Origin: Corynebacterium alimapuense
GTDB lineage: Bacteria > Actinomycetota > Actinomycetes > Mycobacteriales > Mycobacteriaceae
Reading direction: 5' to 3'
DNA: 64,000 nt
Assembly: GCF_003716585.1 (NCBI RefSeq)
Contig: NZ_PTJO01000005.1
Coordinates: forward strand, 1 to 64,000
Shown in pieces: positions 16,407 through 25,155 of the stretch. Positions within the stretch are counted from its first letter, which is position 1. The number at the start of each line of letters is the position of its first letter. Both the position numbers and the translations under genes were made by a program. A model generated the notes under the pieces. The model saw only the letters and a list, made by a program, of their open reading frames with translations. It was not told where the DNA came from and made no database searches.

Positions 16407-16928
16407 CTACTTCTTGCCCTTGCGCAAGGGGCCCATGACCATGGTCATGTTTCGGCCGTCTTGTTTTGGTCGCATCTCGACGGTGCCGTAGTCTACGACG
16501 TCGTTGGCCAGTCGTTCCAAGAGCCGGTAACCCAGCTCGGGGCGAGACTGTTCACGGCCGCGGAACATGATGGTTACCTTGACCTTGGATCCCTTCTCCA
16601 GGAAGCGGATCACGTTGCCCTTTTTCGTCTCATAGTCGTGGTCATCGATCTTCGGGCGGAACTTCTGTTCCTTGACCACAGTCTGCTGCTGGTTCTTACG
16701 AGACTCGCGAGCCTTCTGTGCCGCCTCGTACTTGAACTTTCCGTAATCCATGATCTTGGCGACCGGCGGCTTTGCAGTCGGGGCAACCTCGACTAGGTCG
16801 AGATCTGCATCGAAGGCAAGTTTGCGGGCATCGTCAGTGCGGACGATGCCGACCTGCTCACCATTCGGACCGACAAGACGGACCTCGGGAACTCGGATAC
16901 GCTCATTAATTCGAGCTTCAGCGCTGAT
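16407..16928 (-). CDS. infC: Translation initiation factor IF-3 (predicted AUC start)
   Basis: IF-3 prevents subunit joining and checks the initiator tRNA on the 30S subunit. The N-domain ([19 protein letters not shown]), linker and C-domain ([19 protein letters not shown]) are complete. The conserved protein begins at ISAEARINE, and the codon there is ATC (16926-16928). It is placed 6 bases after a good GAGGAG ribosome site (16935-16940). Upstream in-frame ATG codons (16991, 17003) have no ribosome site and would add non-conserved residues across the terminator. A rare AUC start gives 173 residues. In E. coli infC starts at AUU, which IF-3 uses for autoregulation. Confidence 0.93.
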   Translation of the reverse strand: MSAEARINERIRVPEVRLVGPNGEQVGIVRTDDARKLAFDADLDLVEVAPTAKPPVAKIMDYGKFKYEAAQKARESRKNQQQTVVKEQKFRPKIDDHDYETKKGNVIRFLEKGSKVKVTIMFRGREQSRPELGYRLLERLANDVVDYGTVEMRPKQDGRNMTMVMGPLRKGKK

Positions 16929-17001
16929 GTGTGACTCCTCTACTAAACGGGGGTTTCGTGATCTATACCTTGCCACCCGCGGAAGAATCATTCCCGAGAT
17001 C

Positions 17002-17034
17002 AAAAAACCCGCCTGCCGATTACCGGCATGCGGG
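17002..17034 (-). terminator. Terminator/attenuator in the infC leader
   Basis: On the minus strand CCCGC-A-TGCCG, loop GTAAT, CGGCA-G-GCGGG, then six T residues: an excellent intrinsic terminator. It lies 73 bases before the infC start and about 140 bases after the candidate infC promoter, so it would stop leader transcription before infC. Its AATCGGC segment can alternatively pair with GCCGATT further upstream (positions 17105-17111), a possible antiterminator. It could also simply terminate the gene at 17221. Confidence 0.8.
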
Positions 17035-17182
17035 AGATCTCAAAAGTTAGAACACAGACCGAAACGGTTTCTGCATCCTACGATTGACCTGTGTCCATCC
17101 GAAAAATCGGCGGCATGAGGTGGGATAATCTCCGCTTGTGGCCCGAGCCCCTGGAGTGGCACTTCGGGCGGTAGTGAGATCA

Positions 17183-17211
17183 CCTTAACAGACCCCTCAC
17201 TTCAGCGCCAA
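17183..17211 (-). promoter_or_regulatory. Candidate infC operon promoter
   Basis: Minus strand: -35 TTGGCG (17206-17211), 17-base spacer, -10 TTAAGG (17183-17188), giving a leader of about 250 bases before infC. The leader contains a long hairpin with GGACACAG/CTGTGTTC arms (roughly 17050-17098) followed by the terminator at 17002-17034. Promoter assignment rests on spacing only. Confidence 0.4.
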
Positions 17212-17220
17212 ATCGTGGTT

Positions 17221-18027
17221 CTATTCGACACAGTTGATGCCTGAGCCAAGCAGCCCACTCTCAAGAAGAACACTCAATCCTTGCCCTAGCTCTTGGATCA
17301 TGGCCTCTGCCGTCTCTGGAGTGTTATCACCCGGATGAGCGATCACTGCCAAGCCAAGTGCACCGTCTAGCGTCTGTACCGAACCGAATTGCCGGTAGGT
17401 ATAGATGTCGTCAGTCTCTTGACCCCAACCGCTCTTGAAGTGTGCTTCCGGAATAAGTCCGAGACCGATGTCTTGCCACTCGACTATCCGACCCATTGCG
17501 TCATAGGTTGTTCCGACGGTATCAAGGCAAGAAAGATTAGTGGCAAACTGCGCTTGATCGGCCAAAAGCCAATGAGTCTCCCCCATCAGCTCTTCCAGTT
17601 CCGGTACATAGGGCAATTCAGTCTGATCGACTTGTAACCGAAGCAGATAGGCCGCGTCATTATCAGAAACAGTGATCGCAGCCTCTATTAGCTCGGGATC
17701 TGCCAACCCTGCGGCATCCGCGGTGATCGCGACTGGAACCTTGATAGTTGACCAAGCATCAGAGTCACCTAGGTCGCCCACTTGGACTACTCCATCGGCC
17801 CCGGCCACAGCAATACCAACGGTGCCACCATGAACGGCTTCGATGTCGTTGATAAGCCTCGTGAGGTTTTCTTCGACCGGTAGGACAGCTGTTTGCTGAG
17901 CCTGTTCGGTGAAAGTCTGTACCGGCGGAAGTTCCGCATCAAGACTCGCTTCAGCGCATCCTGCCAGCAAGTTAAGTGACCCAGCAAGAGCCATCACCCG
18001 CCAGAGAATGCGTGTTTTTCTGTTCAT
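17221..18027 (-). CDS. Lipoprotein with class A beta-lactamase-like active-site motifs
   Basis: A 268-residue predicted lipoprotein: signal peptide with lipobox LLAGC (Cys24). The mature part shows the serine-hydrolase triad of motifs of the beta-lactamase/PBP fold in the right order and spacing: STIK at 93-96 (SxxK), SDN at 121-123 and KSG at 198-200. No clear ExxLN omega-loop is seen, so lactam hydrolysis is doubtful; a penicillin-binding or esterase-like role at the cell surface is possible. It is followed by the infC promoter region. Confidence 0.7.
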   Translation of the reverse strand: MNRKTRILWRVMALAGSLNLLAGCAEASLDAELPPVQTFTEQAQQTAVLPVEENLTRLINDIEAVHGGTVGIAVAGADGVVQVGDLGDSDAWSTIKVPVAITADAAGLADPELIEAAITVSDNDAAYLLRLQVDQTELPYVPELEELMGETHWLLADQAQFATNLSCLDTVGTTYDAMGRIVEWQDIGLGLIPEAHFKSGWGQETDDIYTYRQFGSVQTLDGALGLAVIAHPGDNTPETAEAMIQELGQGLSVLLESGLLGSGINCVE

Positions 18028-18060
18028 TTATAGGAACAATACAACCGAGAACTGTGAAAT

Positions 18061-18606
18061 CTAGGAGTCGATTCCTGAGACTCTCTCGAGCACAACCACT
18101 GCGTTGTCTCCGCCGCGGCAGATGAAAGAGCTCTCATCCTCTGGCTCGCACCGCATATCATAGTCCTGACCAGTGACGGGACTAGTTGCTCGAATCTCCT
18201 GAGCTAAGGAACTGGAAGCCATCGGAGCCATGGCTCGCCCGACCGCCTCTGCAAATCCACAGCTAGTTTCCACACTTCCCCGATATATGTGCCAGCTTTG
18301 GCTACTTAAACAAAGGTCAAGATCTTCTGCGACCTCAACTGCGGTCTCCGGGACCACTGACGCACTCAATGGTATTGATTCCGGCGCAGAGCTTTCTGAA
18401 ACAGCTGGGCTCTGCACCGACGCTATTGGTGTCTGCTGCGATCCGCCGAAGACGGTATTAAAGAGGCTGAGCCCTAGCGCTACTACTCCGACTACCAGCA
18501 GTAGGAAAAGCACCAACGCCAATCCAGAGCGCTTCCGCGTCGGAGGTTGGACAGAAAACTCGATGGTCTCTGGCTCTGAGCGAGAGGGTGTCCCGTGCAA
18601 GCTCAT
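18061..18606 (-). CDS. Membrane-anchored hypothetical protein
   Basis: 181 residues. A short cytoplasmic N-terminus (about 1-27), one transmembrane helix (GLALVLFLLLVVGVVALGLS, about 28-47), a Ser/Pro-rich linker, then an extracytoplasmic domain with cysteines in DLCLSSQSW, VETSCGF, YDMRCEPE and FICRGGDNAV, probably forming disulfides. An AGGAG ribosome site lies 9 bases before the ATG. Unknown function; probably cotranscribed with the downstream lipoprotein gene, 33 bases away. Confidence 0.7.
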   Translation of the reverse strand: MSLHGTPSRSEPETIEFSVQPPTRKRSGLALVLFLLLVVGVVALGLSLFNTVFGGSQQTPIASVQSPAVSESSAPESIPLSASVVPETAVEVAEDLDLCLSSQSWHIYRGSVETSCGFAEAVGRAMAPMASSSLAQEIRATSPVTGQDYDMRCEPEDESSFICRGGDNAVVVLERVSGIDS

Positions 18607-18691
18607 ATTCGGGTTCTCCTCATATCGGATGGTCTTGCTTGGTGACTATATCCGAGACACTTTGGCCCCTCGAACAATCTAAGCTGATCTC

Positions 18692-20578
18692 ATGGATCAC
18701 AGACATCAAGAGTCCATGGACCTGCGGATCGCGCTCGCTAGGATTGAAGCTGCCGAAGTCGCGCTTTCCGATGCCCATCGCAGTCTGTCCGATGTCATCT
18801 CCCGCGAGGATGCTCCGACTCCGAAACCCGTCGTCGCCTCGGTGGACATTACTGATGCCACCCCGACGGAAGTGGTGGCATCAGTTGCATCAGCTACATC
18901 TGTGCCGTCTGCTGAAGTCCAGGACCATCCGACGGCCGTCGCCGCTCCAGCCACAGCTGAACCTGGCCACCGATTGAAAGCTCCAGTGTCCATGGAAACC
19001 AAGGTGCTGCGAGTCATCGCTGTCCTAGGCACATTAATCACCGTCGCCGGAGTGGGCTTCGTTGTGAACTTGGCGATTCAGCAGGGACTACTTGGTCCCT
19101 TAGCTCGAGTGCTGATGGCGATAGCTTTGTCGATGCTGCTGTTGGGAGCGGCACTCTGGCTCGAAAAATACCGAGGACACTCGGCCGGCGTCGGTGCACT
19201 AGCCGTAACTTCTTTGCTGATTTCAGTTCTGGTGGTCTATTCCTTGGTGAGGATCTTAGACTGGTGGTCAGAAATAGCCGGAACCATCGCATTGTTTGCA
19301 GTGTGGCTAGCCTATTTGATGCTGGCCAAGCAAAGGCACTGGTGGATCGTCATGACAGGCATGGGAGTCGTGGCAATCCCTATCGTCGATGGATTTCTAC
19401 TTCCAGAAGTTCCAGCCACCTGGCCGGTCGCGCTACTGCCCCTCATTCTCTTAGGTTTTACCTTCCGCACCAAGTACCCCGTACCCCGAATTATCGTGGC
19501 GATCGCATCCCTACTCCTCCAAGCTCAGCTTTTGTCCTGGATGGACACGGACTTCCGTAACACCGGGATCATCATCGCTGTGGTCACGGCCCTGGCCTTC
19601 GCGACAGTTTCCCTATCCGACAGCCAAGATCTTCGGACCGGTCGATTCACGGGCGTGATCACCCCCATGCTGTTGCTATTGCTCTCAGCCGTTGCAGCCT
19701 CTGGGCCGAAATATCTCAATTCACCCGGAGATTCCCTCGTGGTCTGGTTGCTCATCCCAGCGATGATTGGACTCATCGCCCTTGGTCATTTCTACCGTCA
19801 TTCGAATCACCCGAAGACCAAACAACTAGCACGAATCCTCGAATTAGTTTCATGGTGCGCCACCGCGGTGACTTTCCTCATTGTCTGGCTGCTGAGTCCG
19901 CCGCTAGGAGCCGAAGAACGGACCAATGCCACCGTGGTCGTAGTCCTATTTTTCCTCGCTGCTTCGGTGACTATTGTGTGGTTGTCGCGACATCCGGTCT
20001 CTCAGAACAAAGCGCTACCCTGGTTGTTTTGGATGGGGGCTGCACTGATCATCACGTTCAGTCTGGGACACAATGTCCTAGCTGGAACTCCACTCTGGTT
20101 AACAGACCAAGTCGCATTGCTACAGGCGCTGCTGATCACGCTATTCCTGGGTGTTTTAGTATCTCATCAGCGGGTGATCTCCGAATTTGATACTTGGATT
20201 CAGATCGTGTTTGCCGTGCTAGGACTCTATTTGTCCATGATCGCGATAGTCACCGCCAGTACGTGGGCGGGAAACGTGCTGGGCGGTTCCAACGGCATGT
20301 GGCTGGGCTATTTCATCGGCCATGCGACGGTCTCGGTGCTGTGGATGGCCATGGCAGCTTGGATACTCTTGGCGCCAAGCACTCTCTCGGACCGAGTTTC
20401 CTTGGGCGCTGGGGTGGTATTGGCAGCAGCTGGCGTGATCAAACTAGTGTTCTTTGATTTAGAGGCGCTAGACGGTCTCCCCCGAGCGGTCGCTTTCTTG
20501 GCCTCCGGGCTAGCGCTGCTGGCTATGGCTTCTCTACGTTCTCGAAGAAAAGCTCAGAGCACCTCAGCCAAGAACTGA
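18692..20578 (+). CDS. DUF2339-type polytopic membrane protein
   Basis: 628 residues. The N-terminal 100 residues are soluble: a short helical segment ([20 protein letters not shown]) and an Ala/Thr/Val-rich linker. The rest is about 18 closely packed hydrophobic helices, as in the DUF2339 family, whose function is unknown. A -10 box TAAGCT (18680-18685) lies 6 bases before the ATG, indicating a leaderless transcript. The 3' end overlaps convergent uvrA by 25 bases, with no terminator between them. Confidence 0.8.
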   Translation: MDHRHQESMDLRIALARIEAAEVALSDAHRSLSDVISREDAPTPKPVVASVDITDATPTEVVASVASATSVPSAEVQDHPTAVAAPATAEPGHRLKAPVSMETKVLRVIAVLGTLITVAGVGFVVNLAIQQGLLGPLARVLMAIALSMLLLGAALWLEKYRGHSAGVGALAVTSLLISVLVVYSLVRILDWWSEIAGTIALFAVWLAYLMLAKQRHWWIVMTGMGVVAIPIVDGFLLPEVPATWPVALLPLILLGFTFRTKYPVPRIIVAIASLLLQAQLLSWMDTDFRNTGIIIAVVTALAFATVSLSDSQDLRTGRFTGVITPMLLLLLSAVAASGPKYLNSPGDSLVVWLLIPAMIGLIALGHFYRHSNHPKTKQLARILELVSWCATAVTFLIVWLLSPPLGAEERTNATVVVVLFFLAASVTIVWLSRHPVSQNKALPWLFWMGAALIITFSLGHNVLAGTPLWLTDQVALLQALLITLFLGVLVSHQRVISEFDTWIQIVFAVLGLYLSMIAIVTASTWAGNVLGGSNGMWLGYFIGHATVSVLWMAMAAWILLAPSTLSDRVSLGAGVVLAAAGVIKLVFFDLEALDGLPRAVAFLASGLALLAMASLRSRRKAQSTSAKN

Positions 20579-23442
20579 CCGGTATAAGACCCGGATACCT
20601 TTGCTACGTCTTCTGGGGTGCCTTCCGCAACGAGGAGACCACCACCAGAACCGCCTTCCGGACCCATATCGATTACCCAGTCGGCTGCCTTGATCACATC
20701 CAGATTGTGCTCAATGACCAACACCGAGTTGCCCTTGTTCACCAACCCCTGGATGACCAACATCAGCTTTCGAATGTCCTCAAAATGAAGGCCAGTGGTC
20801 GGCTCATCGAGGATATAGACGGTTCGGCCATTCGATCGTTTCTGCAGTTCGGCAGCTAGTTTCACTCGTTGTGCCTCGCCACCAGAAAGTGTGGTGGCAG
20901 ATTGTCCAAGCCGGACATATCCCAGTCCGACCTCGACCAAGGTATTCAAGTAGCGATGGATTGAGCTGATCGGTTCGAAAAACTCTGCAGCCTCAGAGAT
21001 CGGCATATTCAATACCTCTGAGATGTTCTTTCCCTTGTACTTAACCTCAAGAGTCTCCCGGTTGTAGCGGGCCCCCTCACAGACCTCACAAGGGACAAAA
21101 ACATCTGGCAAAAAGTTCATCTCAATCTTCAACGTGCCATCGCCCTGGCAAGCCTCGCAGCGACCACCCTTGACGTTGAAAGAGAAACGTCCAGCTTTAT
21201 ATCCACGAACTTTCGCCTCAGTGGTCTCGGCAAAGAGCTTGCGCACCTTATCGAAGACCCCCGTATAAGTCGCGGCATTCGACCGCGGCGTACGACCAAT
21301 AGGTGATTGATCAACCTGGACGAGTTTGTCCAAGTGCTCGATACCGTCGACTCGCTTGGCTCGGCCAGGAACACGCCTGGCTTTATTGAGCTGGTTAGCC
21401 AGGGTTTTAGCCAGAATCTGATTGATCAAGGTGGATTTACCAGAACCAGAGACACCGGTAATGCAGCACAAGACACCGAGTGGAATCGCCACATCGATGC
21501 CTCGAAGATTGTTCTCTCTGGCACCAACCACACGCAATTGTCGTGCCGGATCAATCGAGCGACGCTGATCGGGCACTCCTAGTGCTTTTCGCCCGGACAA
21601 GTAGGCACCGGTCAGGGAATCCTCGCACGCCAATAAGCCCTCTGGGTTGCCTTGGTAGATGACTTCACCACCGAACTCGCCGGCTCGGGGTCCGACATCA
21701 ACAACCCAATCGGAAGCATTGATGGTCTCTTCATCATGCTCCACGACAATCAGGGTGTTGCCGATGTCACGCAAGCGTTGCAGCGTAGCGATTAACCGCT
21801 GATTGTCGCGCTGGTGCAAACCGATCGAGGGTTCGTCGAGGACGTAGAGGACCCCGGCCAAGCCAGAGCCAATCTGAGTAGCTAGGCGGATGCGTTGAGC
21901 CTCGCCACCAGAAAGCGTCCCAGCAGCGCGATCGAGAGTGAGATAAGACAGCCCCACATCGAGCAAAAACTGCAGCCGGGCTTGAATCTCTTTAAGCACT
22001 GCCCCTGCGATGACCAATTCCTTTTTCCCCAGCACCAAGCTGTCAAGGAACTCACGAGCATCCATAATCGACAGACTCGTCAGTCCAGCAATGGACTGTT
22101 GACCATGGGTGGTTGACGCCAGCCGCACCGCGAGGATCTCTGGTTTCAGCCTGGCTCCCTGGCAGGTCGGGCAGGCAACCTCTCGGGTGTAGGCGAGGTA
22201 GCGTTCCTTCGACCACTCCGATTCCACTTGATCAATCTTGCGGTGGAGATAGCCCATTACCCCTTCAAAAGGAGCGCTCCAATTGCGGACCCGCCCATAG
22301 CGGTTTTTATAGCGCACGGCGACCTCGGTGCTGGTGCCATGAACCAGTGCTTTACGTTGCGCCGCAGTCAACTCCGAAAAAGGAGCCTTTGGGTCAAAGT
22401 CGAGAGCTCCGGCGAGTCCCTCAATGAGCTTTTCAAAGTAGCTGCTGTTGGGGCTTGAATTCCAGGGTTGAACCGCGTGGATAACTGGCGCGTCTGGATC
22501 CGGGATGATCAGATCAATATCAACTTCTGCCCGGGTACCGATTCCATCGCATACTGGGCACGCACCATAAGGAGAGTTAAAAGAAAACGCCCGCGGCTCC
22601 AACTCATCAACATTGAGGCTATGCCCATTAGGGCACGATAGCCGTTCCGAAAAACTGATATAGCGGGCTGGATCGTTCTCGGCTTTGCTGACAAATTCCA
22701 GGGCTACCACGCCATCGGCAAGCTTTAATGCCGTCTCCACTGAGTCAGTCAGTCGCTGCTTCTGGGTCGGTTTAACCTGTAGACGATCAACAACGACATC
22801 AATATCGTGTTTGATCTGCTTTTTTAGAGTCGGAGGTTCGGAGAGCTGGTAGACCTGCCCATCGACTCGGATTCGGGAATACCCCTGCGATGCTAGGTCA
22901 GCAAATAGATCAACGAACTCACCTTTTCGCGTCCGGACCACCGGGGCGAGGATCTGAAATTTCAGCCCCTCCTCCATCGCCAAGACTTGGTCAACAATCT
23001 GCTGAGGGGTCTGTCGCTGCACCGGAGCGTCACACTCTGGACAGTGCGCAGTACCGGCACGTGCGAACAGCAGTCGAAGATAGTCGTAGATTTCCGTGAT
23101 AGTGCCCACGGTCGACCGAGGGTTGCGGTTGGTGGATTTTTGATCGATGGACACTGATGGAGACAATCCATCAATGAAATCGACGTCCGGTTTGTCCAGC
23201 TGCCCAAGGAACATACGAGCATAAGAGCTCAATGACTCCATATAGCGCCGCTGCCCCTCAGCGAAGATGGTGTCGAAGGCCAAGGAGGATTTTCCAGATC
23301 CGGATAGACCAGTGAATACGACCATCTTGTCGCGGGGCAGATCGATATCCACACTCTTGAGATTGTGTTCGCGTGCTCCGCGCACTACGAGGCGATCAGC
23401 CACTTTGTCCAGCCCTTCATCAGCATCAGTCGCCGGTGTCAC
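20554..23442 (-). CDS. uvrA: Excinuclease ABC subunit A
   Basis: DNA-damage recognition ATPase of nucleotide excision repair. It has two ABC modules: Walker [14 protein letters not shown] near the N-terminus and [13 protein letters not shown] in the second half, each with an LSGGEAQR signature. The zinc-finger cysteine pairs CPECD and [16 protein letters not shown] are present. The 962-residue version uses a GTG at 23442; homologues usually begin at (M)[13 protein letters not shown], which would be the GTG at 23403 (949 residues). A LexA-like sequence lies upstream at 23459-23474. Confidence 0.96.
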   Translation of the reverse strand: MTPATDADEGLDKVADRLVVRGAREHNLKSVDIDLPRDKMVVFTGLSGSGKSSLAFDTIFAEGQRRYMESLSSYARMFLGQLDKPDVDFIDGLSPSVSIDQKSTNRNPRSTVGTITEIYDYLRLLFARAGTAHCPECDAPVQRQTPQQIVDQVLAMEEGLKFQILAPVVRTRKGEFVDLFADLASQGYSRIRVDGQVYQLSEPPTLKKQIKHDIDVVVDRLQVKPTQKQRLTDSVETALKLADGVVALEFVSKAENDPARYISFSERLSCPNGHSLNVDELEPRAFSFNSPYGACPVCDGIGTRAEVDIDLIIPDPDAPVIHAVQPWNSSPNSSYFEKLIEGLAGALDFDPKAPFSELTAAQRKALVHGTSTEVAVRYKNRYGRVRNWSAPFEGVMGYLHRKIDQVESEWSKERYLAYTREVACPTCQGARLKPEILAVRLASTTHGQQSIAGLTSLSIMDAREFLDSLVLGKKELVIAGAVLKEIQARLQFLLDVGLSYLTLDRAAGTLSGGEAQRIRLATQIGSGLAGVLYVLDEPSIGLHQRDNQRLIATLQRLRDIGNTLIVVEHDEETINASDWVVDVGPRAGEFGGEVIYQGNPEGLLACEDSLTGAYLSGRKALGVPDQRRSIDPARQLRVVGARENNLRGIDVAIPLGVLCCITGVSGSGKSTLINQILAKTLANQLNKARRVPGRAKRVDGIEHLDKLVQVDQSPIGRTPRSNAATYTGVFDKVRKLFAETTEAKVRGYKAGRFSFNVKGGRCEACQGDGTLKIEMNFLPDVFVPCEVCEGARYNRETLEVKYKGKNISEVLNMPISEAAEFFEPISSIHRYLNTLVEVGLGYVRLGQSATTLSGGEAQRVKLAAELQKRSNGRTVYILDEPTTGLHFEDIRKLMLVIQGLVNKGNSVLVIEHNLDVIKAADWVIDMGPEGGSGGGLLVAEGTPEDVAKVSGSYTGQFLAEVL

Positions 23443-23458
23443 CGGCAGGCATCAAGTC

Positions 23459-23474
23459 TCGAACATACCAACGA
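23459..23474. promoter_or_regulatory. Imperfect LexA-like box between uvrA and the hydrolase gene
   Basis: TCGAAC-ATAC-CAACGA resembles the actinobacterial SOS box (TCGAAC-N4-GTTCGA), with one good half-site. It overlaps a possible uvrA -10 (TATGTT on the minus strand). uvrA is SOS-controlled in many bacteria. Weak match; inference. Confidence 0.3.
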
Positions 23475-23502
23475 GAGCGCATCCAGCGCTACCCTAGAAA
23501 CC

Positions 23503-24105
23503 ATGACTCATGACCTCTCGCTGCACCAGATCTCCGTCTCAGAGATGGACAACAACTGCTACCTCATCGTCGCAGGACAACAGGCACTGCTTATCGACGC
23601 CGCCGCTGATGCCCCCGCTATCGCAGACATGGCACAGGCTGCTGGGGCCACCATCACCGCGGTATTGACCACCCATCGACACGCTGATCACTATCAGGCC
23701 CTAGTCGAGGTCTTGAAGGAGACCGGTGCGCAGCACTACGCCACCTTCTTAGACTCTCCGGCACTACCGGCCGCTGTCGATATTGAGCTCCACCACGGCG
23801 ACTCCATTGAATTCGCTGGCTATAGCTTTCCCATCGCTGTGCTGCGCGGACATACCCCAGGAGGGGCTGCCCTGGCCGCCGAGATTGATGGAACCACTCA
23901 CCTATTTGTAGGAGATAGCCTCTTTCCCGGCGGGCTCGGTAAAACTTCCTCCGAAAACGACTTCGTCCGCCTATTCAAGGACGTCTCCAAGCGGATCTTC
24001 GATGTCTACTCAGATGATTCCATCGTGCACCCAGGACATGGCAAAGACACCACGATCGGAGCTGAGCGCCCCCACCTAGCACAGTGGTGGGAACGTCGTT
24101 GGTAG
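23503..24105 (+). CDS. Metallo-beta-lactamase-fold hydrolase (glyoxalase II-like)
   Basis: 200 residues. The metal-binding motif is THRHADHYQAL (HxHxDH), followed later by a histidine in LRGHTPGG, an aspartate in FVGDSLFPGG and HPGHGKDTTIG. These residues fit the binuclear-zinc glyoxalase II-like group; the real substrate is unknown. The start was chosen at MTHDLSLHQ: a TACCCT -10 (23490-23495) lies 7 bases upstream, so the transcript is probably leaderless. Divergent from uvrA. Confidence 0.85.
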   Translation: MTHDLSLHQISVSEMDNNCYLIVAGQQALLIDAAADAPAIADMAQAAGATITAVLTTHRHADHYQALVEVLKETGAQHYATFLDSPALPAAVDIELHHGDSIEFAGYSFPIAVLRGHTPGGAALAAEIDGTTHLFVGDSLFPGGLGKTSSENDFVRLFKDVSKRIFDVYSDDSIVHPGHGKDTTIGAERPHLAQWWERRW

Positions 24106-24165
24106 AGATTCGTCGCTAAGGTGGAACCTAGATACAGATACCGCACTATCCCCCAAGGAGCCGTC

Positions 24166-25083
24166 ATGATCCGAAAGATCGCCCGCCCGATGATCGCGTC
24201 CGTCTACATCGCCGATGGGGCGGATACCCTCATCAACACCAGCGAGCACGTCGATGGTGCGCAGGCCCTTCTCCGCCAGGTACGTGTGGTCCTGCCGCGC
24301 CAGTGCGCACGCAATCTTCCTACTGACCCCGAACTGATTGTGCGCTCTCTTGGTCTGGCCAAGGTCGGCGCCGGTTCCACCCTCGCGGTCGGATTCTTCC
24401 CTCGTGTCTCGGCCACCGTGCTTGCCGCCGCTGCGATCCCCACGATGCTCAGCCGGCACTCTTTCTGGGAAACCCAAGACACCGAGGAGCGCGCCGCACG
24501 TCGTTCCGGTTTCCTCACCAGCTTCGCTCTTCTTGGTGGCCTGATGATCACCTCGATGGATACCGAAGGCAAGCCAGGTCTGCGCTGGCGCGCGCACAAG
24601 GCTGCGGAAGTCACCAGTGACAAAGTCCAAGCGGCGCTTCCTACTAAGGATGAGCCAGAGAAGTTCGCTGACAGCGCTAAGAGCTGGTTCGAAGATACTT
24701 CTGACAAGGTCTCCAATTACGCGACCTTGGCTCAGGATTACGTCCACGAGAATAAGGACGAATGGATCGATTCCGCTAGCACCTCCGCGGCAGTCGCTTC
24801 CGCTTCTGCTACTGATGCTGCCCACAAGGTCACTGATTATGTTCATGAGCATAAGGATGACTGGCTGACGCTGGCTCGGGACCATGCTGCCCATGCCCGC
24901 AAGGAAGTAGTCAAGGCTGCAGCACAGACTCAGGAGTTAGCAGACCAAGCTCTGGCCGCTGCTGACCAAAAGGCTGGCATCGGCGCAAAGAAGGCTCGCA
25001 AGCATGCCGATAAGCTGCAGTCGCGTGCAGACAAGGCGTTGGTTAAGGCGCAAAAGCAGATCGGAACCAACTTCAACCGCTAG
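24166..25083 (+). CDS. DoxX-family membrane protein with long charged tail
   Basis: 305 residues from MIRKIARPMIASVYIADG, with an AAGGAG ribosome site 6 bases upstream. The first 140 residues form a DoxX-like domain with about four hydrophobic segments (GSTLAVGFFPRVSATVLAAA, FLTSFALLGGLMITSM). The remaining half is a hydrophilic, Ala/Lys-rich helical region with a repeated D-YVHE-KD-W segment (at about 190 and 225). DoxX proteins are integral membrane proteins of poorly defined redox-related roles. Confidence 0.8.
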   Translation: MIRKIARPMIASVYIADGADTLINTSEHVDGAQALLRQVRVVLPRQCARNLPTDPELIVRSLGLAKVGAGSTLAVGFFPRVSATVLAAAAIPTMLSRHSFWETQDTEERAARRSGFLTSFALLGGLMITSMDTEGKPGLRWRAHKAAEVTSDKVQAALPTKDEPEKFADSAKSWFEDTSDKVSNYATLAQDYVHENKDEWIDSASTSAAVASASATDAAHKVTDYVHEHKDDWLTLARDHAAHARKEVVKAAAQTQELADQALAAADQKAGIGAKKARKHADKLQSRADKALVKAQKQIGTNFNR

Positions 25084-25155
25084 TCGGTCGGAGTAGCTGC
25101 GCTAGACTAATAGTTTTCGTATCTGGTGACGCGGAAGGTATTAGGAGGCAGCGAC

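Noticed and set aside
24076..24894. Minus-strand open frame of 272 codons over the DoxX-like gene
   Set aside because: Antisense shadow; the plus-strand gene has a strong AAGGAG site and recognisable domain.
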